Part shown: positions 33,404-42,962 of the stretch, piece by piece
Layout of the letters: each line of letters opens with the position of its first letter
Numbering within the stretch: the stretch's first letter is position 1
DNA from: Methylobacterium sp. NMS14P
Lineage (GTDB): Bacteria > Pseudomonadota > Alphaproteobacteria > Rhizobiales > Beijerinckiaceae
Direction: 5' to 3'
NCBI RefSeq assembly: GCF_028583545.1
Contig: NZ_CP087107.1
Location: forward strand, 332,501-396,500
Length of the DNA stretch: 64,000 nucleotides
The notes under the pieces: generated by a model
The model's database searches: none
The model's input: the letters and a program-made list of their open reading frames with translations, nothing else
What the model was told of the DNA's origin: nothing
Position numbers and translations under genes: made by a program

Positions 33404-34810
33404 ATGTCCGAAGCCGTGAGCCCGGCGGTCAACGCCGGAGGCCGCCTCGACCGCCTGCCGATCGGCCCGTTCCACCGCCGCATCATGTGGCTGATCGGGA
33501 TCGGCATGTTCTTCGACGGGTTCGACATCTACATCGCCGCCACCGTGCTCGGCGCGACCCTGAAGAGCGGCTTCTCGACCCTGCCGCAGAACGCGTGGTT
33601 CGTCTCGGCCACCTTCGTGGGGATGATGGCGGGCTCGTTCCTGACGGGCTTCTTCGGCGACCGCTACGGGCGGCGCTTCACCTACCAGGCGAACCTCCTG
33701 GTCTTCGGGCTGGCCGCGCTCGGGGCGGCGTTCGCGCCGAACATGACGGTGCTGATCGTGCTCCGCTTCATCATGGGCGTGGGGCTCGGGGCCGAGAACG
33801 TCGTGGGCTACTCGACCATGACCGAGTTCGTGCCGGCGCGCTCGCGCGGGCGCTTCCTCGGCCTGATGGCGGTGTTCGTCGTCACGGGCCTGCCGGCCGC
33901 CTCCCTGATCGGCTACCTGATCATCCCGACCTTCGGCTGGCGGGCGATGTTCGCGCTGGGCGGCCTCGGGGCGCTCGCCGTCTGGTACGCCCGCAAGAGC
34001 CTGCCGGAATCGCCGCGCTGGCTCGAGGCCGTGGGGCGCCACGCCGAGGCCGAGGCGCTGATGCGCGCGATCGAGGCCGAGGCGGCCCGCGGCGCGCCGC
34101 TGCCGCCCGCCGCCCCGGCCGCGCCCGTCACGCAGCTCGGGCTCACCGCCCTGTTCCGGCCGCCGCTGCTGTCGCGCCTGCTGCTGGGCTGCCTGTGCCT
34201 CGTGGTGATCAACACCCTGCTGTACGGCTTCGTGACGTGGCTGCCGACCTTCTTCATCCGGCAGGGCCTCTCGGTGGCGACCTCCTTCGGCTACGCGCTG
34301 CTGATGGGGCTCGGCGCGCCGGTGGGCAGCGCCATCGGCGCCCTGACCGCCGACCGCTGGGGCCGCAAGCCGACGATCATCGGCGCCTCGGCGACGGCCA
34401 TCCTGTTCGGGATCCTCTACCCGATGACCCTGGACCCGATCCTGCTGCCGCTGGTCGGGTTCGGGCTGACGGTGCCGATCTACGTGCTGGTGGCCCTGCT
34501 GTTCGGGATCTACATCCCCGAGCTGTTCCCGACCGAGGTGCGCCTGCGGGCGTCGGGCCTGTGCAACACGGTCGGGCGCGGGGCGACCGTCGTGACGCCC
34601 TTCCTGGTCGTGACCCTGTTCGAGACCTACGGCATCGCGGGCGTGACCGGCCTGATGATCGGGCTGCTCGCCCTGCAGATCGTCGCGGTCGCGGTGTTCG
34701 GCGTCGAGCCGCGGAGCCAGAGCCTGGAGAGCCTGGAGGCCGGCGTCGCGCCCGCCGGGGGCGGCCCGGCCGCCCGGGCGCGGGGCACGGTTCCGCGCCC
34801 GATCCACTGA
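33404..34810 (+). CDS. MFS transporter, aromatic acid/sugar-type symporter
   Basis: A 468-residue 12-segment carrier. The first segment RRIMWLIGIGMFFDGFDIYIAATVLG resembles the aromatic acid:H+ symporter and sugar-porter branches, with the loops GFFGDRYGRRFTYQ and LTADRWGRKPT and the segment YIPELFPTEVRLRASGLCN. GAGGAAGGAAACG precedes the ATG. A central cytoplasmic loop (about 220-250) is Ala/Pro-rich. It lies 83 bases after the aldehyde dehydrogenase and ends at a strong bidirectional terminator. It likely imports the compound oxidised by the ALDH pathway. Confidence 0.9.
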   Translation: MSEAVSPAVNAGGRLDRLPIGPFHRRIMWLIGIGMFFDGFDIYIAATVLGATLKSGFSTLPQNAWFVSATFVGMMAGSFLTGFFGDRYGRRFTYQANLLVFGLAALGAAFAPNMTVLIVLRFIMGVGLGAENVVGYSTMTEFVPARSRGRFLGLMAVFVVTGLPAASLIGYLIIPTFGWRAMFALGGLGALAVWYARKSLPESPRWLEAVGRHAEAEALMRAIEAEAARGAPLPPAAPAAPVTQLGLTALFRPPLLSRLLLGCLCLVVINTLLYGFVTWLPTFFIRQGLSVATSFGYALLMGLGAPVGSAIGALTADRWGRKPTIIGASATAILFGILYPMTLDPILLPLVGFGLTVPIYVLVALLFGIYIPELFPTEVRLRASGLCNTVGRGATVVTPFLVVTLFETYGIAGVTGLMIGLLALQIVAVAVFGVEPRSQSLESLEAGVAPAGGGPAARARGTVPRPIH

Positions 34811-34820
34811 GACCGGGAGG

Positions 34821-34855
34821 CGCTCCGCCCGGCCGTCTCCCGGCCGGGCGGAGCG
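34821..34855. terminator. Perfect 15-bp hairpin between convergent genes
   Basis: CGCTCCGCCCGGCCG (34821-34835) and its exact reverse complement (34841-34855) flank a 5-base loop, 10 bases beyond the MFS stop and one base before the stop of the convergent SnoaL-like gene. It can terminate transcription from both sides. Confidence 0.8.
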
Positions 34856-34856
34856 G

Positions 34857-35291
34857 TCAGTTCCAGGTGTGCAGGACCGTGCGCCAGGCGCCGTCGCGCT
34901 TCTCCAGCACGTTCACCCAGTTGCCCTCGAACTTCTTCTTCGCGCCCCCGTCCCCGGGGCTGGTCATCTCCCAGCGGCCGGACACGATGAGCAGGTTGTC
35001 CTTGGGCAGCGCCGATTTGACCGTCGTCTTGTGCTCGTCCCACCCCTTCGCCTTCAGCCCGGCGAAGAACTTCTGGATGCCGTCGCTGGTCTGCGGGGCG
35101 CCCTTCGTGACGACGATCGCGTCGGGCGCGTAGAGCTTGGCCAGCGCGTCCATGTCGCCGCCGTTATACGCCGCGTCCCACTGGCTCGCGGCGCTCTGCG
35201 CGTCGGCCTGCACGGTGTCCGACCGGCACAGGCTCGGCGTCATCAGGGCGACAGCGAACACGGTCGCGTACAGGACGTGAGGGCGCAGCAT
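34857..35291 (-). CDS. Exported SnoaL/DUF4440-like NTF2-fold protein
   Basis: A 144-residue protein with a signal peptide (HVLYATVFAVALMTPSLC) and an NTF2-like fold (AASQWDAAYNGGDMDALAKLYAPDAIVVTKGAP, GIQKFFAGL, FEGNWVNVLEKRDGAWRTVLHTWN). Members labelled SgcJ/EcaC act as small ligand-binding or catalytic folds. The single Cys near the cleavage site (SLCRSD) could mean a lipoprotein, but the lipobox is poor. I use the ATG at 35291 with GGAGG five bases ahead. It is followed upstream by a second exported protein on the same strand, 66 bases away, with which it may be co-transcribed. Confidence 0.8.
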   Translation of the reverse strand: MLRPHVLYATVFAVALMTPSLCRSDTVQADAQSAASQWDAAYNGGDMDALAKLYAPDAIVVTKGAPQTSDGIQKFFAGLKAKGWDEHKTTVKSALPKDNLLIVSGRWEMTSPGDGGAKKKFEGNWVNVLEKRDGAWRTVLHTWN

Positions 35292-35357
35292 GTCTTCCTC
35301 CATCATGAAGTGTTCTGGTTGATGAGTGCGTGACGTCGCAGGGTCTTCGGACTTCGA

Positions 35358-35942
35358 CTAAGGGTATTTCTCCCAAGTGAGAGTGATGACGCTCATCCTG
35401 CCGTCGACGTTGAACTTGAACGGCACCGTCGTGAGGACGAGCCGCCCGTTCTCCTGCGCGACGTGCCGGACCTGGGAGGTCCCGGTCCAGGCCTCGTTCC
35501 AGGACGTGTCGATGTCGTGGACGACCCGGTCGCCCTCGAGCCGGTAGGTCCCGGCATAGGCGAAGAAGGTCTTGTGGAGCTTGATCCGGTCCGCGTCGGA
35601 CATCTTGTCGTTGGCGACCGGCCGCTCCCGGCCTTCGTAGGCGCAGACCACCATCATGCGCCCGTCGCGGCCGTAATGGATCCACCCGGTCGGCCTCGGG
35701 CCGCCGTAGGCGTCGATGGTCTCGCCCGTGTCCACGATCCGGCGCGTGGCCGCGGCGAGGCGCCAGGTCCCGACGACCGCGTCCGCGTCCAGCGCCCATG
35801 CGGCCGTGACGCCGAGCCCGCCCGAGACCAGGACGGCGGCGCCCGCGAGGCCGATCGCCGCCACTTGGCCGAGACCGCGCGCCGGGCGCGCGCCGCGTCC
35901 CTCCCGTCGACACCCGCGTGACCCTTGCTCGACGACGCGCAT
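35358..35942 (-). CDS. Exported lipocalin-like domain protein
   Basis: A 194-residue protein with a long basic N-terminus and a hydrophobic signal or anchor (QVAAIGLAGAAVLVSGGLGV... AAWA), followed by a lipocalin-like barrel (ADAVVGTWRLAAATRRIVDTG, GWIHYGRDGRMMVVCAYEGRE, FAYAGTYRLEGDRVVHDIDTSW, RLVLTTVPFKFNVDGRMSV). This barrel family is small and poorly characterised; it is often found in organisms with aromatic catabolism. It lies upstream of the SnoaL-like gene on the same strand. Start at 35942 is my choice over 35966 because of the GGGGGG site; both are possible. Confidence 0.75.
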   Translation of the reverse strand: MRVVEQGSRGCRREGRGARPARGLGQVAAIGLAGAAVLVSGGLGVTAAWALDADAVVGTWRLAAATRRIVDTGETIDAYGGPRPTGWIHYGRDGRMMVVCAYEGRERPVANDKMSDADRIKLHKTFFAYAGTYRLEGDRVVHDIDTSWNEAWTGTSQVRHVAQENGRLVLTTVPFKFNVDGRMSVITLTWEKYP

Positions 35943-36353
35943 CGTTGCGACCCCCCGAGACGGCATGGGGACTCAGAGCACGAACCAGAACGTACGCAAC
36001 CGGACCATCATTGAAGACCATAATCGAGGCGCTTGCAAGCCTTATGTGCTGAATGTGTGGAATCTAAAACAGTCAAAGTGTTGCGATGATCTCGATGATG
36101 TTGATAATATCAGTATAGATCCGCGCGAAGGGCGTGCGCGCCCTGCCGGCCGAGTCGATGGCGGGCGAGAGGGCGACGTTCAGGGGGATGGATCGGCCGC
36201 GCGCACGCGGAAAGTCCCTGATCCGCGCGACCGGATCCTCCGCTTCACCTGCGCGCGGCGCGCGAAAATCTGCGCGTCCGAGACGATTGACCGCTGATCG
36301 GAGGTGCGCCGCGCGACTTTTGAGGACGGCGCGCACGGGCTACGCTCCCGGCC
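35943..36353. other. Intergenic region with an AT-rich block
   Basis: About 411 bases between divergent genes. The stretch 35995-36125 is clearly more AT-rich than anything nearby and should hold promoters for both sides. It contains a 10-bp palindrome GCTTGCAAGC. A minus-strand frame at 36073-36336 has an Ile-rich end but no recognisable domain. Confidence 0.5.
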
Positions 36354-38438
36354 ATGCTCGCGGCAACCGACCCCCACCCCGATCCCAGGCCGACGCTCGC
36401 GCGGCCCGACGACGATCCCTACCTCTGGCTGGAGGAGGTCGACGGGCCCGACGCGCTGGCCTGGGTCGAGGCGCGCAACGCGGAGACGCTCGCCCGCTAC
36501 GGCGATGCCGGCTTCCTCCGCGACCGCGACATCGCCCGCGCGCTTCTCGACCGGCCGGGCCGGATCCCGTTCGTCCAGCGCTTCGGCACGTGGCTCTACA
36601 ATTTCTGGACGGACGGTGCGCATCCGCGCGGCCTGTGGCGGCGCGTCGACGAGGCCGGCTACCGCGCCGCGGTCCCGGACTGGGAGATCCTGCTCGATCT
36701 CGACAGCCTCGCGGCGCTGGAGGGCGAGGACTGGGTCTGGGCCGGAGCCGCGATCCTCAAGGGCGACCTCGATCGCGCCCTGGTGCGCCTCAGCCGCGGC
36801 GGCAAGGACGCGGCCGTGATGCGCGAGTTCGATCTGGGCACGCGCACCTTCGTGGCGGACGGCTTCGTCCTGCCCGAGGGCAAGGGCGGCGCGACGTGGC
36901 TCGATCGCGAGACCGTGCTCCTGTCGAGCGCCCTCGGCTCGGCCACGCGGTCCGGTTACGCGCGCACCGTCCGGCTCTGGCCGCGCGGCACGGATCCGCG
37001 CGACGCGCCCGTCCTGTTCGAGACCGCCGAGACCAGCATGTCGGTCTGGGGCGCGTCCGACCGGCAGGCCGGGGCGGAGCGGATCACGGTCGTGGAGCAG
37101 CTCGGCTTCTTCGACACCGCTGTCCATATCGGCGACCGCGGCGGCATGCGCCTGCGCCTCGACCTGCCCGCGCATGCCGGGGTCCAACTGCACCGGAACC
37201 ACCTGTCGGTGCGGCTGCGGCGGCCCTGGACGGTGGACGGCGTCGCGCATGACACCGACACGGTCCTGACGATCGCGCTCCCCGACCTGCTGGCGGGAAG
37301 TCGCGCCTTCACGGTCCTCTGGCAGCCGGACGCGCGGCTCGCCCTTCAGAGGGTGTTCTGGTCGGCCGGGCGGCTGATCGTGGACGTGCTCGAGGACCTG
37401 CGTCCCACCTACCGGGTCTTCGAGCCGGGGCCGGGCGGCTGGACCGAGCGGCCCCTCGCCGGACTGCCCGCCCTGGGATCCGTCCATCTCTGGCCCCTCG
37501 ACGGCGATCCGGAGCGGGCGGACGGAGCCCTGCTCGCGCTGGCCCACGATCCGGTGACGCCGCCGGCGCTGCTCGCCTTCCCGCCCGCGCTCGACGCCCC
37601 GGCCGTGCTGCGTCAGACGCCCCCGGCCTACGATGCGCGCGGCATCCGGGTGACGCGCCACGAGGCCCGGTCGGCGGACGGGACGCGCGTGCCCTACGTC
37701 CAGGTCGGGCCGGAGGCCGAGACCGGTGCCGCCCCCGTCTACCTGACGGCCTATGGCGGGTTCGCGCACTCGCGCCTGCCGGATTACCAGCCCGTGCTGG
37801 GCAAGCTCTGGCTGGAGCGCGGCGGCACCTGCGTGACCGCCAACATCCGCGGCGGCGGCGAGTTCGGTACCCGCTGGCACCACGCGGGCCGGCGCGAGGG
37901 CAAGGCCCGGGCGCACGACGACTTCGCCGCGGTGGCCGCCGACCTCGTCGCCCGCGGCGTGACGCGGCCGGGGCGGATCGCGGCCGAGGGCGGCTCGAAC
38001 GGAGGCCTGCTGATCGCCAACATGCTCACCCGCTACCCGGAGCGGTTCGGGGCGCTGGCCTGCACGATCCCGCTGATCGACATGCGCCGCTACACGAAGC
38101 TCCTGGCCGGCGCGAGCTGGATCGGGGAGTACGGCGATCCGGACGATCCGCAGGACTGGGCGTTCCTGTCCGGCATCTCCGCCTACCACGCCGCCGAGGC
38201 CGGGCGGCCCTACCCGCCGATCCTGCTGGCCACGAGCCGCGGCGACGACCGGGTTCATCCCGGCCACGCGCGGAAGATGGCGCAGAAGCTCCGCGTCCTC
38301 GGCTACGACGTCGCCTTCTACGAGCCCGCGACGGGCGGGCACGGCGCCGGCAAGGACAGCGAGCAGGCGGCGGCGTTCAGGGCGCTGGGGCTCACCTTCC
38401 TGCGCCGCGCCATCGGGTGGGAGGACCCGGCCGCGTGA
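36354..38438 (+). CDS. Prolyl oligopeptidase family serine peptidase (S9A)
   Basis: A 694-residue cytosolic peptidase that would cut short peptides after proline. It begins with the family signature DDDPYLWLEEVDGPDALAWVEARN, continues through a beta-propeller region (about 60-400), and ends in the alpha/beta-hydrolase domain with the nucleophile motif GGSNGGLL, acid TSRGDDRVHPGHARKM and His in TGGHGAGKDS. The full triad is present and length is normal for the family. There is no signal peptide. It stands alone; the AraC gene downstream is convergent. Confidence 0.93.
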   Translation: MLAATDPHPDPRPTLARPDDDPYLWLEEVDGPDALAWVEARNAETLARYGDAGFLRDRDIARALLDRPGRIPFVQRFGTWLYNFWTDGAHPRGLWRRVDEAGYRAAVPDWEILLDLDSLAALEGEDWVWAGAAILKGDLDRALVRLSRGGKDAAVMREFDLGTRTFVADGFVLPEGKGGATWLDRETVLLSSALGSATRSGYARTVRLWPRGTDPRDAPVLFETAETSMSVWGASDRQAGAERITVVEQLGFFDTAVHIGDRGGMRLRLDLPAHAGVQLHRNHLSVRLRRPWTVDGVAHDTDTVLTIALPDLLAGSRAFTVLWQPDARLALQRVFWSAGRLIVDVLEDLRPTYRVFEPGPGGWTERPLAGLPALGSVHLWPLDGDPERADGALLALAHDPVTPPALLAFPPALDAPAVLRQTPPAYDARGIRVTRHEARSADGTRVPYVQVGPEAETGAAPVYLTAYGGFAHSRLPDYQPVLGKLWLERGGTCVTANIRGGGEFGTRWHHAGRREGKARAHDDFAAVAADLVARGVTRPGRIAAEGGSNGGLLIANMLTRYPERFGALACTIPLIDMRRYTKLLAGASWIGEYGDPDDPQDWAFLSGISAYHAAEAGRPYPPILLATSRGDDRVHPGHARKMAQKLRVLGYDVAFYEPATGGHGAGKDSEQAAAFRALGLTFLRRAIGWEDPAA

Positions 38439-38555
38439 GCGCGGCCTCGGCCTGAGCCGCGGCGCCGCGGTCGGGCGCTGGAGCGCGCGTCGAGACGGCG
38501 CGGTCTGCCCGGTCGCTCACCGGTCGCTCACCGGCCGCGGCGGGATTCGCGGACC

Positions 38556-39560
38556 TCATCGCGCGCGCTCATGCTGGCGGCGCGTCTCGGACGGTGTGCA
38601 GCCGTAGCGGCGGCGGTAGCGCTGGCCGAAATCGCTCATATGGGCGAACCCCCACGCGCGGGCGATCGCGGCGATCGGCCGGCGCGGCGCCGCGGGCGCA
38701 GTCAGGTCCTCGTGGGCCCGCGTCAGGCGGCGCTCGATGATGAACTGAACCGGCGTCCGGCCCAGCTCCTTCCGGAACGCGGTCTGCAGCGAACGGACAC
38801 CGGTCCCGACCGCGGCCGCGATATCGGCCAGGGTCATGGCGGTCGAGAGATTCGCCTCGATGTACTCGATCGCCAGTCGAAGATGGGACGCGGCGACGTC
38901 GCGGGTGCGTGCGGCGGGCGCCGCGACCCGCTTCGGCCAGGCGGAGAGCAGCTGGTAACTCATGACCTCCTGAAGCAGCGGCAGCATCAGGTCCGCCCCC
39001 CGGTCCAGGTCCTGAAGGCGGTGCCGGATCAGCCGGATCGTGCAGAACAGGGCCCGCAGACCCGGCATCGTCATGTCGGCGATCGGCGCCAGGGCCGGGA
39101 GGCCGGCATGATCGCGCCCCGTGAGGGCGTCGTTGGCGGCGGCGAGCGCGTCGACGGCGATCGTCGCGCTCACGGCGCCGACCGCGCTCGAGGCGCGCAC
39201 CTCGCGCAGGTCGTCGAAACCCGTCAGGGCGGCGATCGCCGGCGACGCCAGGATGTCGCCCTGGCGATGGGCGTAGACGATGTGGCCGCGCGTGACGAAG
39301 CGGACCGTCAGGAGCCCGGCGGAGAATTTCGGCGTGGTGACGAAGCCGCTCGGCGACCGCGTTTCCCAGAAGCTCAGCATCTCGGTCTGACTTCCGGAAA
39401 TCTCGATCGCCGGCGCTGTGGCGCGTTCGACGTCCAGATAGACCGCGATGCCGCCGGTGTCGTTGAACGTCTTGAGCTGGTTCAGGGACGCGATGGTGGC
39501 CGAGAACCGGGCCTGCGGTCGCCACAGGCTGGGGTCGCGGCGCGTCTGATCTGCCTTCAT
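38556..39560 (-). CDS. AraC-family regulator with AraC_binding_2-like domain
   Basis: A 334-residue regulator. The N-terminal ~200 residues (LNQLKTFNDTGGIAVYLDVERA, FVTRGHIVYAHRQGDILASP) form a sensor of the AraC_binding_2 (PF14525) type, and the C-terminus is the AraC double helix-turn-helix (IEYIEANLSTAMTLADIAAAVGTGVRSLQTAFRKELGRTPVQFIIERRL, AIARAWGFAHMSDFGQRYRRRYGCTPSETRRQ). It is divergent from the chemoreceptor gene across 274 bases, so it may control that receptor. The inducer is unknown. Confidence 0.88.
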   Translation of the reverse strand: MKADQTRRDPSLWRPQARFSATIASLNQLKTFNDTGGIAVYLDVERATAPAIEISGSQTEMLSFWETRSPSGFVTTPKFSAGLLTVRFVTRGHIVYAHRQGDILASPAIAALTGFDDLREVRASSAVGAVSATIAVDALAAANDALTGRDHAGLPALAPIADMTMPGLRALFCTIRLIRHRLQDLDRGADLMLPLLQEVMSYQLLSAWPKRVAAPAARTRDVAASHLRLAIEYIEANLSTAMTLADIAAAVGTGVRSLQTAFRKELGRTPVQFIIERRLTRAHEDLTAPAAPRRPIAAIARAWGFAHMSDFGQRYRRRYGCTPSETRRQHERAR

Positions 39561-39834
39561 GTCGATCGTCTAGGGGGCGCGGCCGATCCGGGCGATCCCG
39601 ATAGGTGCGGACCGCTAAACTATTTGGCCGAGTACTCGTTGCATGGCAAGCGTATCCAGATGCCGTCGTCGAAGGAGGCGCGCGCTTCGGGGATTATCAG
39701 AATTACGAACAGGTGTAACTATCGCGAATATTGTGATTTAAGACCTTGTTCAGCGGACGCATCTACATGGAGGCTCGAACGTCGGCGAACGGATTCCGGT
39801 CTCGCAGATCCCTTCGCAACCATTGCGGGTCACC

Positions 39835-41316
39835 ATGATGCTGCACTTGTATTCTCGTCGGGAGCGGGCGTGGCTGACCGCCCTGGATCGCGCCCTGGCC
39901 GTCGTCGAGTTCGGAACCGACGGGGTCGTCCGCACGGCCAACGCCGCGTTCCTGGCCCTGACGGGCTACAGCCTCGCCGAGATTCAGGGACGTCATCACA
40001 GCCTGTTCGTGCCGGTTCGTCACCAGGGCGGCGCCGCCGAGCGCGCGCTGTGGGACGACCTGCGCGCCGGCACCGTGTCGGGCGACGAGTTCCAGCGCGT
40101 GACCAAGGACGGGCGCGAGATCTGGCTCCAGTCCAGCTACGTCCCGGTGTCCGGGCGCGACGGCCGGATCGCGAAGATCGTGACCTTCGCGATCGACATC
40201 ACCGTCCTGAAGGCTCAGACGCTGGATCTGAACGGTCAGATCGCCGCGCTGCACCGGTCGCAGGCGGTGATCGCCTTCGATCCGACGGGCGTGATCCTCA
40301 ACGCCAACGCCAATTTTCTCGACGCGCTGGACTACCGCCTGGACGAGATCGTCGGACAGCACCACAGCCTGTTCGTGGATCCGGACGAGCGGGCCGGTGC
40401 GGCCTACAGGGCCTTCTGGGACAAGCTGGGCCAGGGCGAGTTCGCCGCGGGCGAGTTCAGGCGCGTGGCCCGGGGCGGCCGGGACGTCTGGATCCAGGCG
40501 ACCTACAACCCGATCCTCGATGCCGACGGACGCGTGGTCAAGGTCGTGAAGTTCGCGGCCGACATCACCGCGCAGGTCCGCGACCGCCAGCGGCGGGTCG
40601 AGGCGCAGCGGGTGATCGGCGGGGACCTCGACGCGATCGGCTCCGCGGTCGAGGACATGGCCCGGCAGACGGTCGTGGCGGTCGATACGGCCGGGCGCGT
40701 CTCCGGCGACATCCAGTCGGTCGCCTCGGGCGCGGAGGAGTTGTCGGCCTCGGTCGGCGAGATCAGCCAGCAGGTCGGTCACGCCGCGCGCATGGCCGGC
40801 GAGGCGGTCGACCAGGCCCGACAGACCGGCGCGATCGTCGCGGGGCTGAGCGGGCAGGCCGCGCAGATCGGCGAGGTCGTGACGATGATCCAGGGGATCG
40901 CCGCGCAGACCAACCTGCTGGCGCTCAACGCCACCATCGAGGCGGCCCGCGCGGGCACGGCCGGCAAGGGTTTCGCCGTGGTCGCCTCGGAGGTCAAAGC
41001 CTTGGCCGAGCAGACGGCCAGGGCGACCGACCAGATTCGGGGCCAGATCGTGGCGACGCAGGCGGCGACCCGCGAGGCCGTCGACGCGATCGGCTCGATC
41101 CAGGCCACGATCCGGGCGCTCGACCAGATTTCCGGGGCGATCGCCGCCGCGGTGGAGGAGCAATCTGCGGTCACCCGGGAAATGTCGGGCAGCATGCAGA
41201 CGGCGGCCCAGGGGGTGGCGACGATCGCGAGCGGCATGGACGCCATCGCCCGGGCGAGCGATCGCGTCGACGCGGCGACGCGTCAGGTCCGCGAGGCCGC
41301 GCGCGCCGTGCGCTGA
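39835..41316 (+). CDS. Soluble chemoreceptor (methyl-accepting protein) with two PAS domains
   Basis: A 493-residue chemotaxis transducer without membrane segments or periplasmic domain. Two PAS domains lie at about 15-130 and 140-255 (each with a [16 protein letters not shown] segment and an ITxxx end), followed by the signalling coiled coil (about 270-490) with the conserved tip [23 protein letters not shown]. It resembles AerC/energy-taxis receptors, which often sense redox through haem or FAD in the PAS fold. I use the ATG at 39835; a TTG four codons earlier is open too. It is divergent from the AraC gene. No cognate CheA/CheW gene is in the window. Confidence 0.92.
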   Translation: MMLHLYSRRERAWLTALDRALAVVEFGTDGVVRTANAAFLALTGYSLAEIQGRHHSLFVPVRHQGGAAERALWDDLRAGTVSGDEFQRVTKDGREIWLQSSYVPVSGRDGRIAKIVTFAIDITVLKAQTLDLNGQIAALHRSQAVIAFDPTGVILNANANFLDALDYRLDEIVGQHHSLFVDPDERAGAAYRAFWDKLGQGEFAAGEFRRVARGGRDVWIQATYNPILDADGRVVKVVKFAADITAQVRDRQRRVEAQRVIGGDLDAIGSAVEDMARQTVVAVDTAGRVSGDIQSVASGAEELSASVGEISQQVGHAARMAGEAVDQARQTGAIVAGLSGQAAQIGEVVTMIQGIAAQTNLLALNATIEAARAGTAGKGFAVVASEVKALAEQTARATDQIRGQIVATQAATREAVDAIGSIQATIRALDQISGAIAAAVEEQSAVTREMSGSMQTAAQGVATIASGMDAIARASDRVDAATRQVREAARAVR

Positions 41317-41340
41317 GCCGCCGAAGGCGCCGCGTCCGTG

Positions 41341-41359
41341 CCGGGCGCCCGACGCCCGG
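41341..41359. terminator. Small hairpin between convergent genes
   Basis: CCGGGCG and CGCCCGG pair around a 5-base loop (CCCGA), 25 bases after the chemoreceptor stop. There is no T-run, so terminator function is uncertain. Confidence 0.35.
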
Positions 41360-41401
41360 TGCCGCGGGCCGGGACGCTGGAGGAGGGGAGGGGCTCCCGC
41401 C

Positions 41402-41500
41402 TCAGAGCCCCATGAGCACGCCGGCCGAGCCGGCGACGGTCATCGCGAGGCCGCCCAGGAAGGCGCCGATCATCGCGTAGGAGAAGCCCTTCAGGACCAT
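41402..41500 (-). CDS. Tiny single-span membrane protein
   Basis: About 32 residues, almost all one hydrophobic segment (VLKGFSYAMIGAFLGGLAM, then AGSAGVLMGL). The ATG at 41500 has GAGAGG about 10 bases before; an ATG at 41518 gives 38 residues. Such peptides are common in this group of bacteria and often unannotated. Function unknown; it opens a run of similar small genes. Confidence 0.55.
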   Translation of the reverse strand: MVLKGFSYAMIGAFLGGLAMTVAGSAGVLMGL

Positions 41501-41678
41501 GTCGTGCACGCCTCTCATCGAGCAGCGGGTCTCGGGCGAGACCCGGGACCGCCATCTGCAACGATGATGCCGGATCGGCCGGCTGCGTGCGGTGCGAAGA
41601 GTCACGCTGCACCGCGGAACCGTTCGGCGCGCGTTCAGGCGGCGACGGTGGGCGAGGCGGCCGCCGGGCCCGTCTCGC

Positions 41679-41783
41679 TCAGGCGAAATGCGCCGGCAGG
41701 CTGAGGGCCTGCGCGTAGGTCACGAGGGCGATGGCGCCGGCGATCAGGGTCGCGGCCAGGGTGATGCGGTTCGTCCAGGTCAT
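41679..41783 (-). CDS. Tiny membrane or exported protein
   Basis: About 34 residues with one hydrophobic span (ITLAATLIAGAIALVTYAQA) that could be a membrane anchor or a signal peptide with a very short mature end (LSLPAHFA). GGAGACGACG precedes the ATG at 41783. Function unknown. It lies in the small-protein cluster. Confidence 0.6.
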   Translation of the reverse strand: MTWTNRITLAATLIAGAIALVTYAQALSLPAHFA

Positions 41784-41990
41784 CGTCGTCTCCATCAGGT
41801 TCGCGACTGTGTTCGCGGTGTGATCCCGATGTACGCCCAAGCTTTCAGGTTCGGCGTGTCCTGGAACACCTGTGGAGTATCGGTTCTCACCTGGATCCCG
41901 AACCGCACATCGCGCGGGGACAGGTAAGGCGACCAACTCTGTGCTCGGGGACCCCGCCCGCGGGACGGAGCCCAGCCCCGCAGGCTCGAT

Positions 41991-42224
41991 CTACCCAGCC
42001 TCGGCGCGCTGATCCGCGTTGGAGGCGACCGTGAAACCCTCGCGGTCGAAGACGGTGTAGAGGACGCCGGCCGGATCGAGGCCGAGTCCCGCGATATGCG
42101 CGATCGCCGCCTCCTTGGCTTCGGCCAGCGTGCTGAACGGATCCGGCAGCTGGTACATCCGCGACGCCTGCTCGGCGCCGTCGATCTGCGCCGGCGGCGT
42201 TGTGATCTCGACCGTGTAGGGCAC
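41991..42224 (-). CDS. Small cytosolic hypothetical protein
   Basis: A 77-residue protein starting at a GTG (42224). Sequence features: a strand (PYTVEITTPPAQIDG), a helix (LAEAKEAAIAHIAGLGLDP) and a closing hairpin (VLYTVFDREGFTVASNA). This looks like a compact alpha/beta fold, but I do not recognise the family. The tiny membrane protein upstream (42244-42327) is on the same strand 19 bases away, so the two may be one transcript. Confidence 0.65.
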   Translation of the reverse strand: MPYTVEITTPPAQIDGAEQASRMYQLPDPFSTLAEAKEAAIAHIAGLGLDPAGVLYTVFDREGFTVASNADQRAEAG

Positions 42225-42243
42225 GACGTCCGCTCGCCGGTGC

Positions 42244-42327
42244 CTAGTGGAACACGCCGAGGAAATACAACAACAGGATGATCGGCAGCGGGATTCCCAG
42301 CAGCCACAGCAATCCACCGCGCAGCAT
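42244..42327 (-). CDS. 27-residue membrane peptide
   Basis: A very short gene: ATG at 42327 with an excellent GAGGAGG ribosome site seven bases ahead, then one membrane span (LLWLLGIPLPIILLLYFLGV) and a stop at 42244. Similar peptides occur widely in Rhizobiales. The ribosome site and the codon use make it real in my view, although it is below normal annotation cut-offs. Confidence 0.7.
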   Translation of the reverse strand: MLRGGLLWLLGIPLPIILLLYFLGVFH

Positions 42328-42614
42328 TCGTGCCTCCTCTATGTCGACAATTGCACCGAAATATCGGCCGGTTCGAGGTTGGAACGCGCGAACACCGGAA
42401 AGGGATGCGCATTAATGGCGCGAATGCTCGAAGCTCACCTCCGATAGAGCTGCGCGAGACCTGCGGGCGTCTCGCCCTGCCCGGACGCCCGATGCGCCGG
42501 CCGAATGCCCGCGACCGGTCGCGGTTCGCGGCGGCGACTCCCGCCCGGTGAAGGGCGCGCCGGTCCCGCCCGTCCGCGACCGGGCCCCGCCCGATCACGG
42601 GTGGGGCGGCTGGC

Positions 42615-42962
42615 TCAGCGATGCAGCGCGGCGATCCAGTCCCTCAGGGGATCCACCACGTAGGCCATCCAGGTCCGCGCCCAGGCCAGGGCAGGGCGGT
42701 TCGCGTCGATCGGCCGAGCTTCCATCAGGGCGGCCACGTAGGCGTCCTCCTGCGGCTTGCACGTGTCCAGGGCGCTCCGCTCCCGGCCGGGCTTGCTCCG
42801 GTGCGCCGGCTGCTGGTCGAAGGCCGCGCGGACGCAGCCGTGCCAAGCGCGCTCCAGGCCTGGCAGGTCGGCCGGCTCCGATGCCAGCGCCGCGGCGGGC
42901 TGGGCAGCGGCGATGGCGGCGAGGAGCGCGAGGACCGCCGCGACGGGCGACCGCCTACTCAT
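42615..42962 (-). CDS. Small exported protein with conserved-looking Cys pair
   Basis: A 115-residue protein with a signal peptide (SPVAAVLALLAAIAAAQPAAA) and a helical mature part (LERAWHGCVRAAFDQQP, LDTCKPQEDAYVAALMEA, WARTWMAYVVDPLRDWIAAL). Two Cys could form a disulphide. Its ATG at 42962 overlaps the end of the gene upstream, so the pair is coupled. I know no named family. Confidence 0.65.
   Translation of the reverse strand: MSRRSPVAAVLALLAAIAAAQPAAALASEPADLPGLERAWHGCVRAAFDQQPAHRSKPGRERSALDTCKPQEDAYVAALMEARPIDANRPALAWARTWMAYVVDPLRDWIAALHR

Noticed and set aside
36073..36336. Minus-strand frame with Ile-rich end in the AT-rich block
   Set aside because: Only the AT-rich part gives the Ile residues; the rest is Arg/Ala-rich and no family is recognised.
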